The notes under the pieces: model-generated
Seen by the model: the letters and a program-made list of their open reading frames with translations, nothing else
Told to the model about the DNA's origin: nothing
Database searches by the model: none
Program-made: the position numbers and the translations under genes
Shown here: one piece after another, positions 27,078-35,703 of the stretch
Layout: each line of letters begins with the position of its first letter
Numbering within the stretch: the stretch's first letter is position 1
From: Hyphomicrobiales bacterium
GTDB lineage: Bacteria; Pseudomonadota; Alphaproteobacteria; Rhizobiales; Rhizobiaceae
Assembly (NCBI GenBank): GCA_900472675.1
Contig: UCJA01000003.1
Location: 1-61,842, forward strand
Length of the DNA stretch: 61,842 nt
Direction: 5' to 3'

Positions 27078-27836
27078 ATGGCCAATCCGAAACCCATCTA
27101 TCCTCCCCGCGTCCCCTGCATCCGCTGTCCCATCCGTAGGCTCGAAAGTTTCCGCGACTTTTCACCGCCCGAACTGGATTTTGTCCAGGATTTCAAAGTC
27201 GCCGAACTGGTTGCCGATCCCGGCAACTCGATCGTCGTCGAGGGTGAGCGGCATCCGCAGCTCTACACCGTCCTGACCGGCTGGGGTTTTCGTTACAAGA
27301 TTCTCGAGGATGGACGCCGCCAGATTCTCAACTATCTGCTTCCCGGCGACCTGATCGGCCTTCAGGGCAATATCATGCTGGAGATGCAGCATTCGGCAGA
27401 GGCACTGACCAAGATGACGCTCTGCGTCTTCGAACGGGAACGGCTGATGACCATGTACCAGCACCATCCCTCGCTCGCCTACGACATCACCTGGCTTGCA
27501 GCGCGAGAAGAATCCATGCTGGACGAGCACCTGCTCAGCATCGGCCGGCGCAGCGCCATGGAGCGAGCCGCCTACCTGCTGGTCTTTCTGCATTCAAGGG
27601 CGATGACGACGGGCAACCTGGCGCAGGGAAAGAGCACGCCGCTGCCGCTGACGCAGCAGCATGTGGCTGATACGCTGGGCCTGTCGTTGGTTCACACCAA
27701 CAAGACCCTGCGCAAGCTAGCCGACCAGGGCCTGATCCGCTGGCTGGATCGCGGCTGCGAGATCGTCGATGCGACAGGCCTTCACCAGATCGCACAATGG
27801 CGGCCGCCTGCAGAAAGCAAGCGGCCGTTCATTTAG
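27078..27836 (+). CDS. Crp/Fnr-family transcription regulator
   Basis: A 252-residue regulator with a cyclic-nucleotide-binding-like domain (about 35-160) and a C-terminal winged helix (LPLTQQHVADTLGLSLVHTNKTLRKL). Only Cys14 and Cys17 (CIRC) are near the N-terminus, so a classical four-cysteine FNR iron-sulfur cluster is not supported. Rhizobial stress loci often carry such a gene; a direct link to PhyR control is not shown here. It is divergent from the receiver gene by 128 bases. Confidence 0.88.
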   Translation: MANPKPIYPPRVPCIRCPIRRLESFRDFSPPELDFVQDFKVAELVADPGNSIVVEGERHPQLYTVLTGWGFRYKILEDGRRQILNYLLPGDLIGLQGNIMLEMQHSAEALTKMTLCVFERERLMTMYQHHPSLAYDITWLAAREESMLDEHLLSIGRRSAMERAAYLLVFLHSRAMTTGNLAQGKSTPLPLTQQHVADTLGLSLVHTNKTLRKLADQGLIRWLDRGCEIVDATGLHQIAQWRPPAESKRPFI

Positions 27837-27854
27837 TCAACAGGGGTTGGGCGT

Positions 27855-28319
27855 TTAGTCGTCGCGGTCGTTGGTGCGGCGCATGCCCAGCCAGCTGGGC
27901 GGCAGCAGCTTCATTGCGGCAAAGCCGAGGCCCCCGACCACTGCCAGCACCGCGATCGAGCGCGACTTTGTTATCACCGGCAGTGCCGATGCGGCAGCGG
28001 TTACCATCAGAGCCCGCCGGCTGTTGGCGGCAGCAAGCTCGCGCTTGCGCTTCTCTTCGGCGCTGTTCACCATGGCGGCGGAGATGATCAGGATCAGCGC
28101 GAGAACAAGCGCTCCACCGGCCACGGCCAGCAGCCCGATCGGCAATCCCCAGCGTTCGCCCAGGTAGACTGCAAGTGCTGCAAGACCCAGCGTATAGGCC
28201 GTCAGCAGGAAGACCATTGCGATGCCGTATAGCATGGCATTGCGCTTGAGCTTCTTGACGAAGCTGCCGATGTCCACCGCAGCGACGGACGCCAGAATGG
28301 GGCCAAGTGCGCCGAGCAT
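27855..28319 (-). CDS. Holin-like (phage holin family / DUF1469) membrane protein
   Basis: A 154-residue protein with an amphipathic N-terminus, two long hydrophobic helices (about 30-80) and a charged tail with another hydrophobic stretch (about 120-140). It resembles the YqjE/phage-holin-family partner of ElaB-type proteins. No phage genes are around. It overlaps the upstream gene by one base, so the two are cotranscribed from the EcfG promoter at 28.76 kb. Confidence 0.7.
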   Translation of the reverse strand: MLGALGPILASVAAVDIGSFVKKLKRNAMLYGIAMVFLLTAYTLGLAALAVYLGERWGLPIGLLAVAGGALVLALILIISAAMVNSAEEKRKRELAAANSRRALMVTAAASALPVITKSRSIAVLAVVGGLGFAAMKLLPPSWLGMRRTNDRDD

Positions 28320-28648
28320 CAGCGGCGCGTCATCAGCGCGAACAGGAAGCCGACGCTGGCGGCAATGCCGATCGACTGAAGCGGCTTGGTGCGGATCTGG
28401 CGTTCCAGGTCACGCTCCCAGGAGAGAGCCTGCTTCTGTACCGTTTCCACCATGTTCTTGGAAGCATCTGCAGCGTCGGCTGCAGCCCGGCGCGCGGTGC
28501 CGCGAACTTCGCCGGCCTTTTCGTTGCCGAGTGCTGCAACGCTGCGGGTCAGCGCGGCGATGTCTTCGCGCAGCTGCTTGATCTGGGCTTCCACGTCGTG
28601 AGAGGCGGAGGTCTGGCCGGTGCGGGGCAGGTCGTTGGCGGATGGCAT
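28319..28648 (-). CDS. ElaB/YqjD-like (DUF883) membrane-anchored protein
   Basis: A 109-residue protein: helical N-terminal part with coiled-coil character (about 20-75), then a C-terminal membrane anchor (LQSIGIAASVGFLFALM) with basic end. Family members are induced by stress and stationary phase and can bind ribosomes. An exact EcfG promoter 111-135 bases upstream places it in the general stress regulon of this organism. Confidence 0.8.
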   Translation of the reverse strand: MPSANDLPRTGQTSASHDVEAQIKQLREDIAALTRSVAALGNEKAGEVRGTARRAAADAADASKNMVETVQKQALSWERDLERQIRTKPLQSIGIAASVGFLFALMTRR

Positions 28649-28758
28649 GGGGATCTCCTGGTTGTTGGTAGAGCGTTAAAGACGCCTGTGGGGAGGCGGC
28701 GAAATGGGAAGGCACAGGACAGGCTCGGCAAGAACCGAGGCCCTGGCTACGGCTGGAA

Positions 28759-28783
28759 AACGCGTCGAAAGCGCGAATGTTCC
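28759..28783 (-). promoter_or_regulatory. EcfG promoter of the ElaB-like/holin-like operon
   Basis: On the minus strand GGAAC (28779-28783), a 16-base spacer and CGTT (28759-28762) match the EcfG consensus exactly. The predicted start gives an mRNA leader of about 105 bases, ample room for a regulatory structure. Confidence 0.75.
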
Positions 28784-28823
28784 AGCATAGCCTTACCTTG
28801 CCGCAAATAATCCACAATCAGCG

Positions 28824-30221
28824 TCACGCGGGACGCCCGGGTTCCGGCCAGCTGGCAATGCCGCCGCTCCACTGCTCGAAGGCCCGCGACAGCTTCAGCA
28901 CCGTAAGATCGTCGAACCGCGGCCCGACGATCTGCAGGCCGATCGGCATGCCGGACGTCGAGAAGCCGCAGTTGATCGATGACGCCGGCTGTTCCGACAT
29001 ATTCCACGGCACGGTAAAGCCGATATGCTCGAACGGCCGCGCCGGATCATTGGTGGGCGAGGCCCAGTCCGCCGGATAGGATACGATCGGATTGGTCGGC
29101 GAGATCACCGCATCCACGGTCGTGAACAGTTTGCCCGCCGCCTTGCGCATTTCGATCGTTTGGTTGAAGCCGCGCACCGCCTGGACGCCTGAGATCGAGG
29201 CACCGCCTTCCGCCCACTGGTAAATATAGGGCAAGATTTTCGCCCGCCTCTCCTCAGGCATCGTCTCGATATCGCCCCAGAAGCGCGACCGCCAGAAGCT
29301 GTCGAGCCCGTCGAGCATGGCGCGCGTCATCACCGGCGCCACCGGAACGACCACCGCCCCGGCCGCCTCGTACTTGGCTGCCGCGGCCATGACCGCCTCG
29401 GCCACCTCGGCATCGACCGCAAGCCCGATGCCGGCCTCCATCATCAATCCGATCCGCATTCCCCGAACGTCGATATCGAGATCCAGCCAGTCGAAATCAT
29501 TGGGCGGCAGCGAGGTGGCATCGCGCCAGTCAGGCCGCGACAGGGTCGCCATGGCGATCGCCGCATCCTCCACCGTGCGGGTCATCGGTCCAGCGCACCG
29601 CCCCACGTAATAGGGGTCGACGGGGATACGACCCTGGCTCGGCTTGAAGCCGAACAGGCCGGTCCAGCCGGCCGGCAGTCGCACCGAGCCGCCGATGTCG
29701 GTGCCGATATGCAACGGCCCGAAGCTCGCAGCCCCGGCCGACGCCGCCCCGGCGCTCGATCCGCCCGGGTTCTGGCTGAGAACCCAGGGGTTGCGGCTCA
29801 AGGGGTGGAAACTCGAAAGCCCCGACGACAGCATGCCGTAATCCGGACAGGTGGTCTTGGCGAAGATCACCGCTCCATCCTCCCGCAACCGGGCAGACAC
29901 CGGTGCATCCTCGAGCGCGGGCACCAGTTCCACCGCCGCCGTGCCAAGCGGCACCGGCTGGCCCTTGGTCGCGATCAGCTCCTTGATGGTGACCGGAATG
30001 CCGTCGAGCACGCCGAGCCGCTCCCCCCTCGCCCATCGCTCCGTGGACGCCTTCGCCTGGGCCCGCGCATCCTCCGGATCGTAGAGATAGAGCGCCTGCA
30101 CCTGCGGCTCAAAGGCCGCGATCCGGTGCTCGACGGCCTCCCAATATTCCAACGGCGAAAGCTTGCGCTGCCCATAGAGATCGAGGATGTCCCGGATCGT
30201 CAGTTTCAGAAGCGCATTCAT
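28824..30221 (-). CDS. Amidase-signature-family amidase
   Basis: Hydrolyses an amide bond using the Ser-cisSer-Lys triad, here Lys80, Ser155 (in GGSSAG) and Ser179 (GTDIGGSVRLPAG). The length of 465 residues is normal. ATG 30221 is preferred over 30230 because GAAGGA lies 9 bases upstream. It is the last gene of the peptide operon, so it may act on an imported amide or peptide; the specific substrate is unknown. Confidence 0.9.
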   Translation of the reverse strand: MNALLKLTIRDILDLYGQRKLSPLEYWEAVEHRIAAFEPQVQALYLYDPEDARAQAKASTERWARGERLGVLDGIPVTIKELIATKGQPVPLGTAAVELVPALEDAPVSARLREDGAVIFAKTTCPDYGMLSSGLSSFHPLSRNPWVLSQNPGGSSAGAASAGAASFGPLHIGTDIGGSVRLPAGWTGLFGFKPSQGRIPVDPYYVGRCAGPMTRTVEDAAIAMATLSRPDWRDATSLPPNDFDWLDLDIDVRGMRIGLMMEAGIGLAVDAEVAEAVMAAAAKYEAAGAVVVPVAPVMTRAMLDGLDSFWRSRFWGDIETMPEERRAKILPYIYQWAEGGASISGVQAVRGFNQTIEMRKAAGKLFTTVDAVISPTNPIVSYPADWASPTNDPARPFEHIGFTVPWNMSEQPASSINCGFSTSGMPIGLQIVGPRFDDLTVLKLSRAFEQWSGGIASWPEPGRPA

Positions 30222-30245
30222 TCTGGGCATCCTTCAGGCATGGGG

Positions 30246-31076
30246 TCAGTTCTGGTCGCGGGGGTCGAGGATGTCGCGCAGGCCGTCGCCCAGCATGTTG
30301 AGCCCGAGCACGGCAAGCGCGATCGCAAGGCCCGGAAGCAGCGCCAGCCACGGCGCCTGGCCGAGATAGGTCTGCGCCTCGGCCAGCATCCGGCCCCAGC
30401 TCGGCGCCGGCGGTGCCAGCCCAAGACCCAGGAACGACAGCCCCGCTTCGGTGAGGATCGCAAGCCCGAGCTGGATCGTCACCTGCACGATGATCTGGCT
30501 GGAAATATTCGGCAGCACATGGTTCCAGGTGATCCGGAGCTTCGACTGGCCGACGCCGATCGCCGCCGTCACATAGTCCCGCGTCCAGACCTGCAGCGCA
30601 GCACTCAGCGTCAATCGCGCAAACACCGGCACCATGAACACACCGATCGCAATGATCGCCGTGAACCGCCCGCCGCCGATAAAGGCCGCCAGCATCATCG
30701 CCGACAGGATTGGCGGCACCGCAAAGATGATGTCGCAGCCGCGCATGACGATGACTTCCAGCCAGCCGCGCCTCATGGCGGTGACGACGCCGGCAAGAGT
30801 GCCGACGCTTGCCCCCAGAGCCACCGCAAGAAACGAGGTCGACAGCGAATTCCAGGCGCCCGCCATCAGCAGCGACGCCACGTCGCGGCCGAAATGGTCG
30901 GTTCCCAGGAGGCCGAAGGAAAGCGGCGGCTTAAGCTTGTGGATGATGTTCATCTTGGCGGGCGGAAACGGCGTCCAGACCAGCGACAGCAGCGCCACGC
31001 CAAGAAGCAGCAGCGTGATGACAAGCCCGATGAGAAACAGCGGACGGCGCCCGGCCCTTTTGATCGAGGCCCTCAT
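30246..31076 (-). CDS. Peptide ABC transporter permease (DppC type, set 2)
   Basis: A 276-residue permease with GLLGTDHFGRDVASLL after helix one and the coupling loop (IGVGQSKLRITWNHVLPN). It overlaps the DppB-type partner by 4 bases and lies 24 bases before the amidase. No ATPase gene is unique to this set. Confidence 0.93.
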   Translation of the reverse strand: MRASIKRAGRRPLFLIGLVITLLLLGVALLSLVWTPFPPAKMNIIHKLKPPLSFGLLGTDHFGRDVASLLMAGAWNSLSTSFLAVALGASVGTLAGVVTAMRRGWLEVIVMRGCDIIFAVPPILSAMMLAAFIGGGRFTAIIAIGVFMVPVFARLTLSAALQVWTRDYVTAAIGVGQSKLRITWNHVLPNISSQIIVQVTIQLGLAILTEAGLSFLGLGLAPPAPSWGRMLAEAQTYLGQAPWLALLPGLAIALAVLGLNMLGDGLRDILDPRDQN

Positions 31077-32023
31077 TGTGCACCTGCCCGCAGCCGCGGA
31101 TCGATCGCCAGATAGGCGAGATCGACCAAGAAATTCATCACGATCACCAGCGCCGAAAAGAACAGCACCACGTCCTGCATCACCGCGATATCGCGCTGCG
31201 ACAGCGCCTGGAAGGCAAGCCGTCCGAGCCCCGGCAGGTTGAACACGTTTTCCACCAGCACCGCACCGGCGATCAGGAAGGTGAACTGCAGCCCGAGCAT
31301 GGTGACGACCGGGATCAGCGCATTCGGCACGGCATGGCGCCAGATGGCAGTCCCTTCGCTCAACCCCTTGGCGCGCGCGGTCCGCACGAAATCCTCGTTC
31401 ATGACGTCGAGCACGGCGGCCCGTGCGACGCGGGTCAGGACGCCCGCCTGCGGCAGCGCCAGCGCCACGGCCGGCAGCAGCAGCGCCTTCAGCCCCGGCC
31501 AGAGGCCCGCATCCCAGCCCGGAAACCCGCCCGCCGGTAGCCAGCCAAGCATGGTCGAAAACGCGATGATCAGCAAAAGCCCGACCCAGAAGGCCGGAAC
31601 CGCGATGCTCACATAGGAGAACACGCCCGCGACGGCATCGAAGGGCCCGTTGTGGCGCCGCGCCGCCTGCACGCCGAGCGGCACGGCGACCGCCACCGAC
31701 AGGACCATGGCGAGCACCGCCAGCGGCAGGGTCACAGCCAGCCGTTCCAGGATCAGCCCGGAAACCGGCACCCCATAGGTATAGGACTGGCCAAGATCGC
31801 CCTGCAGCACCCCGCCCAGCCAGGCGAGGTAGCGGATTGGCAGCGGCTGGTCGAGCCCGAGTTGATGCTGCAGCGCCGCCAGCGTATCCGGGCTTGCCGA
31901 GGTGCCGAGCATGATCGCCGCCGGATCACCGGGCAAAAGGTCCATCACGGTAAAGATCAGCAGCGACACGACGAGAAGGGTGACGATGAGGCTGATCGTC
32001 CGGCGGATGAGGATAGAGATCAT
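31073..32023 (-). CDS. Peptide ABC transporter permease (DppB type, set 2)
   Basis: A 316-residue permease of the DppB family: N-terminal helix LIRRTISLIVTLLVVSLLIF, and the loop DFVRTARAKGLSEGTAIWRHAVPN. It is separated from its binding-protein gene by 469 bases of palindromic repeats, and coupled to the DppC-type gene by an ATGA overlap. Confidence 0.93.
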   Translation of the reverse strand: MISILIRRTISLIVTLLVVSLLIFTVMDLLPGDPAAIMLGTSASPDTLAALQHQLGLDQPLPIRYLAWLGGVLQGDLGQSYTYGVPVSGLILERLAVTLPLAVLAMVLSVAVAVPLGVQAARRHNGPFDAVAGVFSYVSIAVPAFWVGLLLIIAFSTMLGWLPAGGFPGWDAGLWPGLKALLLPAVALALPQAGVLTRVARAAVLDVMNEDFVRTARAKGLSEGTAIWRHAVPNALIPVVTMLGLQFTFLIAGAVLVENVFNLPGLGRLAFQALSQRDIAVMQDVVLFFSALVIVMNFLVDLAYLAIDPRLRAGAQ

Positions 32024-32066
32024 GCAGCGTCCACTTCTGCTATGTCCCGCACGCGCCTGCTCACTT

Positions 32067-32215
32067 GCGCCCTCTTCTCCCCAGCGGGGAGAAGGTGGTC
32101 CGAAGGACCGGATGAGGGGGACAGGTTCAAGACGACGTCTGCGGGATCTGAGTAAAATCCCCCCTCATCGCCTCGCTGACGCTCCGGCACTTCTCCCCGT
32201 CGGGGAGAATAAGCG
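32067..32215. repeat. RIME-like palindromic repeats, facing pair
   Basis: Two oppositely oriented GC-rich palindromic units. One (32067-32125) contains TTCTCCCCAGCGGGGAGAA and GGTCCGAAGGACC hairpins followed by GGATGAGGGGGA. The other (32158-32215) contains CTTCTCCCCGTCGGGGAGAAT preceded by the mirror sequence CCCCCTCATCGCC. This is the layout of Rhizobium intergenic mosaic elements. Confidence 0.7.
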
Positions 32216-32266
32216 TAACGCCACGCCTTGCACATCTCGCCGGCCATCAAACGCGCTGAACCCCGA

Positions 32267-32452
32267 CCCCCCTCTGTCAGCTTCGCTGACATCTCCCCCT
32301 CAAGGGGGGAGATCAAGGGGAGCACGCCGCCCCGTTTGAAAACCTCTTTCGACCCCATTGCGCAAGCTGCAAGAAAAGACCGGCGGCACCGACCCGCGCG
32401 GCAGGTCGATCTCCCCCCTTGAGGGGGAGATGCCCGGAAGGGCAGAGGGGGG
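32267..32452. repeat. Inverted-repeat element (RIME-like), same arms as at 60.4 kb
   Basis: The right arm (32408-32452) is a 45-base sequence identical at 44 positions to the arms at 60355-60522. The left arm (32267-32314) shares the outer CCCCCCTCTG and inner ATCTCCCCCTCAAGGGG parts but has a different middle hairpin. The centre of about 93 bases is unrelated to the other copy. A 23-base direct repeat (32225-32247 and 32456-32478) flanks it. Confidence 0.75.
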
Positions 32453-32492
32453 TAAGCCTTGCACATCTCGCCGGCCATGAAGACAACAGGCG

Positions 32493-34016
32493 TCACTCTT
32501 GCCAATGCACCTCGGAAAGCACATTGGAGGGGATCGGCTCGTTCTCCCACAGCCCCTTCAGCTTCGCGTCCCAGACCCCGAGCTTCGGCATCACGAACAG
32601 GAACAGCGCAGGCACGTCCTCGGCCAGCATGGCCTGCGCCTCGCCATAGAGCTTGTCCTGCTCGGCTGGGTCGGAGGTCGCCTCGACCTTGGCCAGCACG
32701 GCGTTGAAGGCCTCGTTCTTGTAGTGGAAGTAATAGGGGTCGCGGGCGAAGATATCGATGTCCATCGGCTCCGCATGGGCAACGATGGTCATGTCGTAAT
32801 CGGCCGCCTTCAGCACGTCCGCCACCCATTTCGCCGGAAACTCGGTGGTCTCGATGGTCATCGTCACGCCGATTTCGGCAAACATCGCCTGCAGGATCTG
32901 TGACGAGCGCTGCGCATAGGCCATCTGCGGCGCCTTCATCGTAAAGCTGAAGCCGTTCGGAAACCCGGCCTCCGAAAGCAGCGCCTTCGCCTTCTCCGCA
33001 TCATAGGGGTGGACGCCGGTCAGGTCCTTGTAGCCGCGGTCGTTGGGCGTGTAGTGGCTGCCGATCGGCGTGCCGAAGCCCGACCACGCGCCGTCGACGA
33101 CCGTCGCGCGATCGACTGCCATCATCAGCGCCTGCCGCACCCGCTTGTCGGAGAAAGGCTTGCGCGAATTGTTCATGCCGGCAACGACCTTGAGCTCGGT
33201 GTTGCCGATCACGGTCGCGAGCTTTTTGTCGCCCTCGAAGGATGCAATCAGCTCCGGCGCTCCGAATTCCGGAAAGGCGTCGACATCGCCGGCCTTCAGC
33301 GCCGCTGCCTGGGCCTGCGCATCGGCGATGAACCGGAAGCTCGCAGTCTCCAGCTTCACCGGCGCATTCTTGTTCCAGTAGTCCGGGTTTTTTGCCAGTT
33401 CCACCTTTGATCCCTTGGCCCAGGACACGAACTTGAACGGACCGGTACCCACTGGCGTGGTCTTGTTGTCGGCCGCCGTCTTCGGCTCCACCATCACCGA
33501 GGCCGGCCAGCCGAGCCAGTAGAGCAGGCTGCCGGCCGGGCGGCTGAGCTTCAGCACGAGCGTGGCCGGATCGGTTGTCTCGACGCTCTCGATCGCGGCA
33601 AAATAGCGCTTCTGCGGATTGACGCTATCGGCGCCGCGGGCCCGGTCGATCGCAAACTTGGCGACCGAGGAATCGAAGGCAACGCCGTTGTGGAAAGTCA
33701 CCCCTTGGGCAAGTTTGAACGTATAGGTCTTGCCGTCCGGGGAGATCTCCCAGCTTGTCGCGAGCTGCGGCTGCACCTTGCCTGCCTTGTCGACGGTGGT
33801 CAGCCCCTCGAACACGTTCTGCCAGGTCACCTGGCCGATCGCGACGGGTGCTGCGACCGTCGGGTCGAGCCCGGCCGGCTCCACCGCCATGCCGATCGTC
33901 ACGGATGTCTTTGGCGCGGCCTGTGCCGGGAGCACGGCGCCAAGCGCTGCTGTCGACACTGTCAGCGCCAACAGCGCCCGTCGCATCACTGAACTCCAAG
34001 AACTCAACGCACCCAT
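32493..34016 (-). CDS. Peptide ABC transporter substrate-binding protein (set 2)
   Basis: A periplasmic family 5 binding protein of 507 residues. The signal peptide ends near AQA|AP (about residue 33), and WEISPDGKTYTFKLAQGVTFHNG is the family signature. I chose ATG 34016 with AAGGGG 8 bases upstream; ATG 33986 is a shorter option. It follows the shared ATPases by 92 bases and precedes set-2 permeases after the repeat region. Confidence 0.92.
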   Translation of the reverse strand: MGALSSWSSVMRRALLALTVSTAALGAVLPAQAAPKTSVTIGMAVEPAGLDPTVAAPVAIGQVTWQNVFEGLTTVDKAGKVQPQLATSWEISPDGKTYTFKLAQGVTFHNGVAFDSSVAKFAIDRARGADSVNPQKRYFAAIESVETTDPATLVLKLSRPAGSLLYWLGWPASVMVEPKTAADNKTTPVGTGPFKFVSWAKGSKVELAKNPDYWNKNAPVKLETASFRFIADAQAQAAALKAGDVDAFPEFGAPELIASFEGDKKLATVIGNTELKVVAGMNNSRKPFSDKRVRQALMMAVDRATVVDGAWSGFGTPIGSHYTPNDRGYKDLTGVHPYDAEKAKALLSEAGFPNGFSFTMKAPQMAYAQRSSQILQAMFAEIGVTMTIETTEFPAKWVADVLKAADYDMTIVAHAEPMDIDIFARDPYYFHYKNEAFNAVLAKVEATSDPAEQDKLYGEAQAMLAEDVPALFLFVMPKLGVWDAKLKGLWENEPIPSNVLSEVHWQE

Positions 34017-34108
34017 AGCCAATCCCCTTGTTATGTTTGCAGCATTGGAAGCCAGTCTAGGGTCATTTCGCAGATGCACAACGGGAATTTTGCGGCTGTG
34101 GACAACCG

Positions 34109-34858
34109 TCAATCCCGCCGGAAACCCTCACTCGCCATCAGCAGCTGGCGCGTGTAATCGGCCGAAAAGCTGCGGCTTTCCAAGGCGTCCCGCGCCACGG
34201 TCTCGACCACCTTGCCGCTTTTCATCACCGCCAGCCGCTCGCACATGTGGCTGATGACGCCAAGGTCGTGGCTCACCATCACGAAGGTCAGGTTGCGGTC
34301 GCGTCGTGCCTGTTCGAGCAGGTTGAGGATCTCCGCCTGGATGGAGGCGTCGAGCGCTGACGTCGGCTCGTCGAGCAAAAGGATCTTCGGCTCGAGGATC
34401 AGCGCCCGGGCGATCGCGATGCGCTGCCGCTGCCCGCCGGAGAGCTGGTGCGAATAGCGGAAGCGGAACCCGGCCCCCAGCCCCACTTCGTCGAGCGCCC
34501 GGTGGATGCGCGTCTCGATGTCGGTGAAGCCGTGGATGACCAGAGGCTCCAGCAGCAGCCGGTCCACCGTCTGGCGCGGATGCAGCGACCCATAGGGGTC
34601 CTGAAACACCATCTGCACCGTGCGGTAAAACTCCTGGTCGCGGCGGCTGCCGGAATAGGACCGGCCATCGACCGTAAGCTGGCCCTGGCTGAACGAGGCC
34701 AAGCCAGCGATCGCCCGCAGCAGCGTCGATTTGCCCGATCCGGATTCGCCGACGATGCCAAAACTCTCGCCCTGGGTCACCTCGAGGCTGACATGGTCAA
34801 GCGCCGCAAACTCGTCGTAGATGACGCTCATGTCGCGAATGGAGACTGCAGATGTCAT
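34109..34858 (-). CDS. Peptide ABC transporter ATP-binding protein (DppF type)
   Basis: A 249-residue ATPase: Walker A GESGSGKST, signature LSGGQRQR, Walker B ILLLDEPTSALD and VMVSHDLGV. It is shorter than usual DppF proteins, ending soon after the H-loop region and lacking most of the C-terminal oligopeptide-transporter extension. The start overlaps the stop of the DppD-type gene (ATGA). It lies between two permease/binding-protein sets. Confidence 0.92.
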   Translation of the reverse strand: MTSAVSIRDMSVIYDEFAALDHVSLEVTQGESFGIVGESGSGKSTLLRAIAGLASFSQGQLTVDGRSYSGSRRDQEFYRTVQMVFQDPYGSLHPRQTVDRLLLEPLVIHGFTDIETRIHRALDEVGLGAGFRFRYSHQLSGGQRQRIAIARALILEPKILLLDEPTSALDASIQAEILNLLEQARRDRNLTFVMVSHDLGVISHMCERLAVMKSGKVVETVARDALESRSFSADYTRQLLMASEGFRRD

Positions 34859-35703
34859 AGCGCCCACTCCGGCTTGCGGTCGAGAACCGGTAGCGGATGC
34901 CGGTCCGAGCCGATGGTCGGCAGGCAGTTGAGCAGCCCGCGCGTATAAGGGTGCTTCGCCTGTGACAGATCGGCCGTCGCCAGTTCCTCGACAACCCGGC
35001 CCGCGTACATCACGAGCACCCGGTTGCAGAAGGAGGACACCAGCCGCAGGTCGTGGGAGATGAAGATCAGCCCCATACCGCGCTCGGCCACCAGCTTGTC
35101 GAGAATGGCGAGCACTTCGAGCTGCACCGTCACGTCCAGCGCCGATGTGGGCTCGTCGGCGATCAGCAGTTCCGGCCCGCAGATCAGCATCATGGCGATC
35201 ATCACCCGCTGCCCCATGCCGCCGGAAACCTCGTGCGGGTAGAGCGAAAACACCCGTTCCGGATCGCGGATCTGCACCGCCTCCAGCATGGCGAGCGTGC
35301 GCGCCTTGGCTTCCGCGTTCGACACCTTTTCGTGCGTCTTCAGCGTCTCGATGATCTGCCGGCCGATGGTCATCACCGGGTTCAGCGAATATTTCGGGTC
35401 CTGCAGGATCATCGCCACCTGCTTGCCGCGCAGATGCCGCCGCTCCGATGCCGGCATCTCCAGAAGGTTACGCCCCCTGAAGGCAAGCGTCTTTGCGGTA
35501 ATCCGCGCCTGGGACGGCGTCAGCCCCATGATCGCGCGCCCGGTCTGCGACTTGCCGGAGCCCGATTCCCCGACGATGCCGAGCCGCTCCTTGCCGAGCG
35601 TGAACGACACGCCGCGCACCGCCTCCACCTCGCCCGTGCGGGTCGGAAAAGTCACGCGCAGGTCGTCGACGGCGAGCAGTGGCTGGTCTGTGAGAGTGCT
35701 CAT
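34855..35703 (-). CDS. Peptide ABC transporter ATP-binding protein (DppD type)
   Basis: A 282-residue ATPase with Walker A GESGSGKS, signature VSGGMGQR, Walker B LLIADEPTSALD and the C-terminal stretch HPYTRGLLNCLP typical of DppD. ATG 35703 overlaps the upstream permease stop by 4 bases; a longer frame to 35856 only covers the end of that permease. Confidence 0.93.
   Translation of the reverse strand: MSTLTDQPLLAVDDLRVTFPTRTGEVEAVRGVSFTLGKERLGIVGESGSGKSQTGRAIMGLTPSQARITAKTLAFRGRNLLEMPASERRHLRGKQVAMILQDPKYSLNPVMTIGRQIIETLKTHEKVSNAEAKARTLAMLEAVQIRDPERVFSLYPHEVSGGMGQRVMIAMMLICGPELLIADEPTSALDVTVQLEVLAILDKLVAERGMGLIFISHDLRLVSSFCNRVLVMYAGRVVEELATADLSQAKHPYTRGLLNCLPTIGSDRHPLPVLDRKPEWAL

Noticed and set aside
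32020..32829. A 269-codon open frame on the - strand
   Set aside because: It runs from the binding-protein gene in a wrong frame through the palindromic repeats; the repeats keep frames open by chance.
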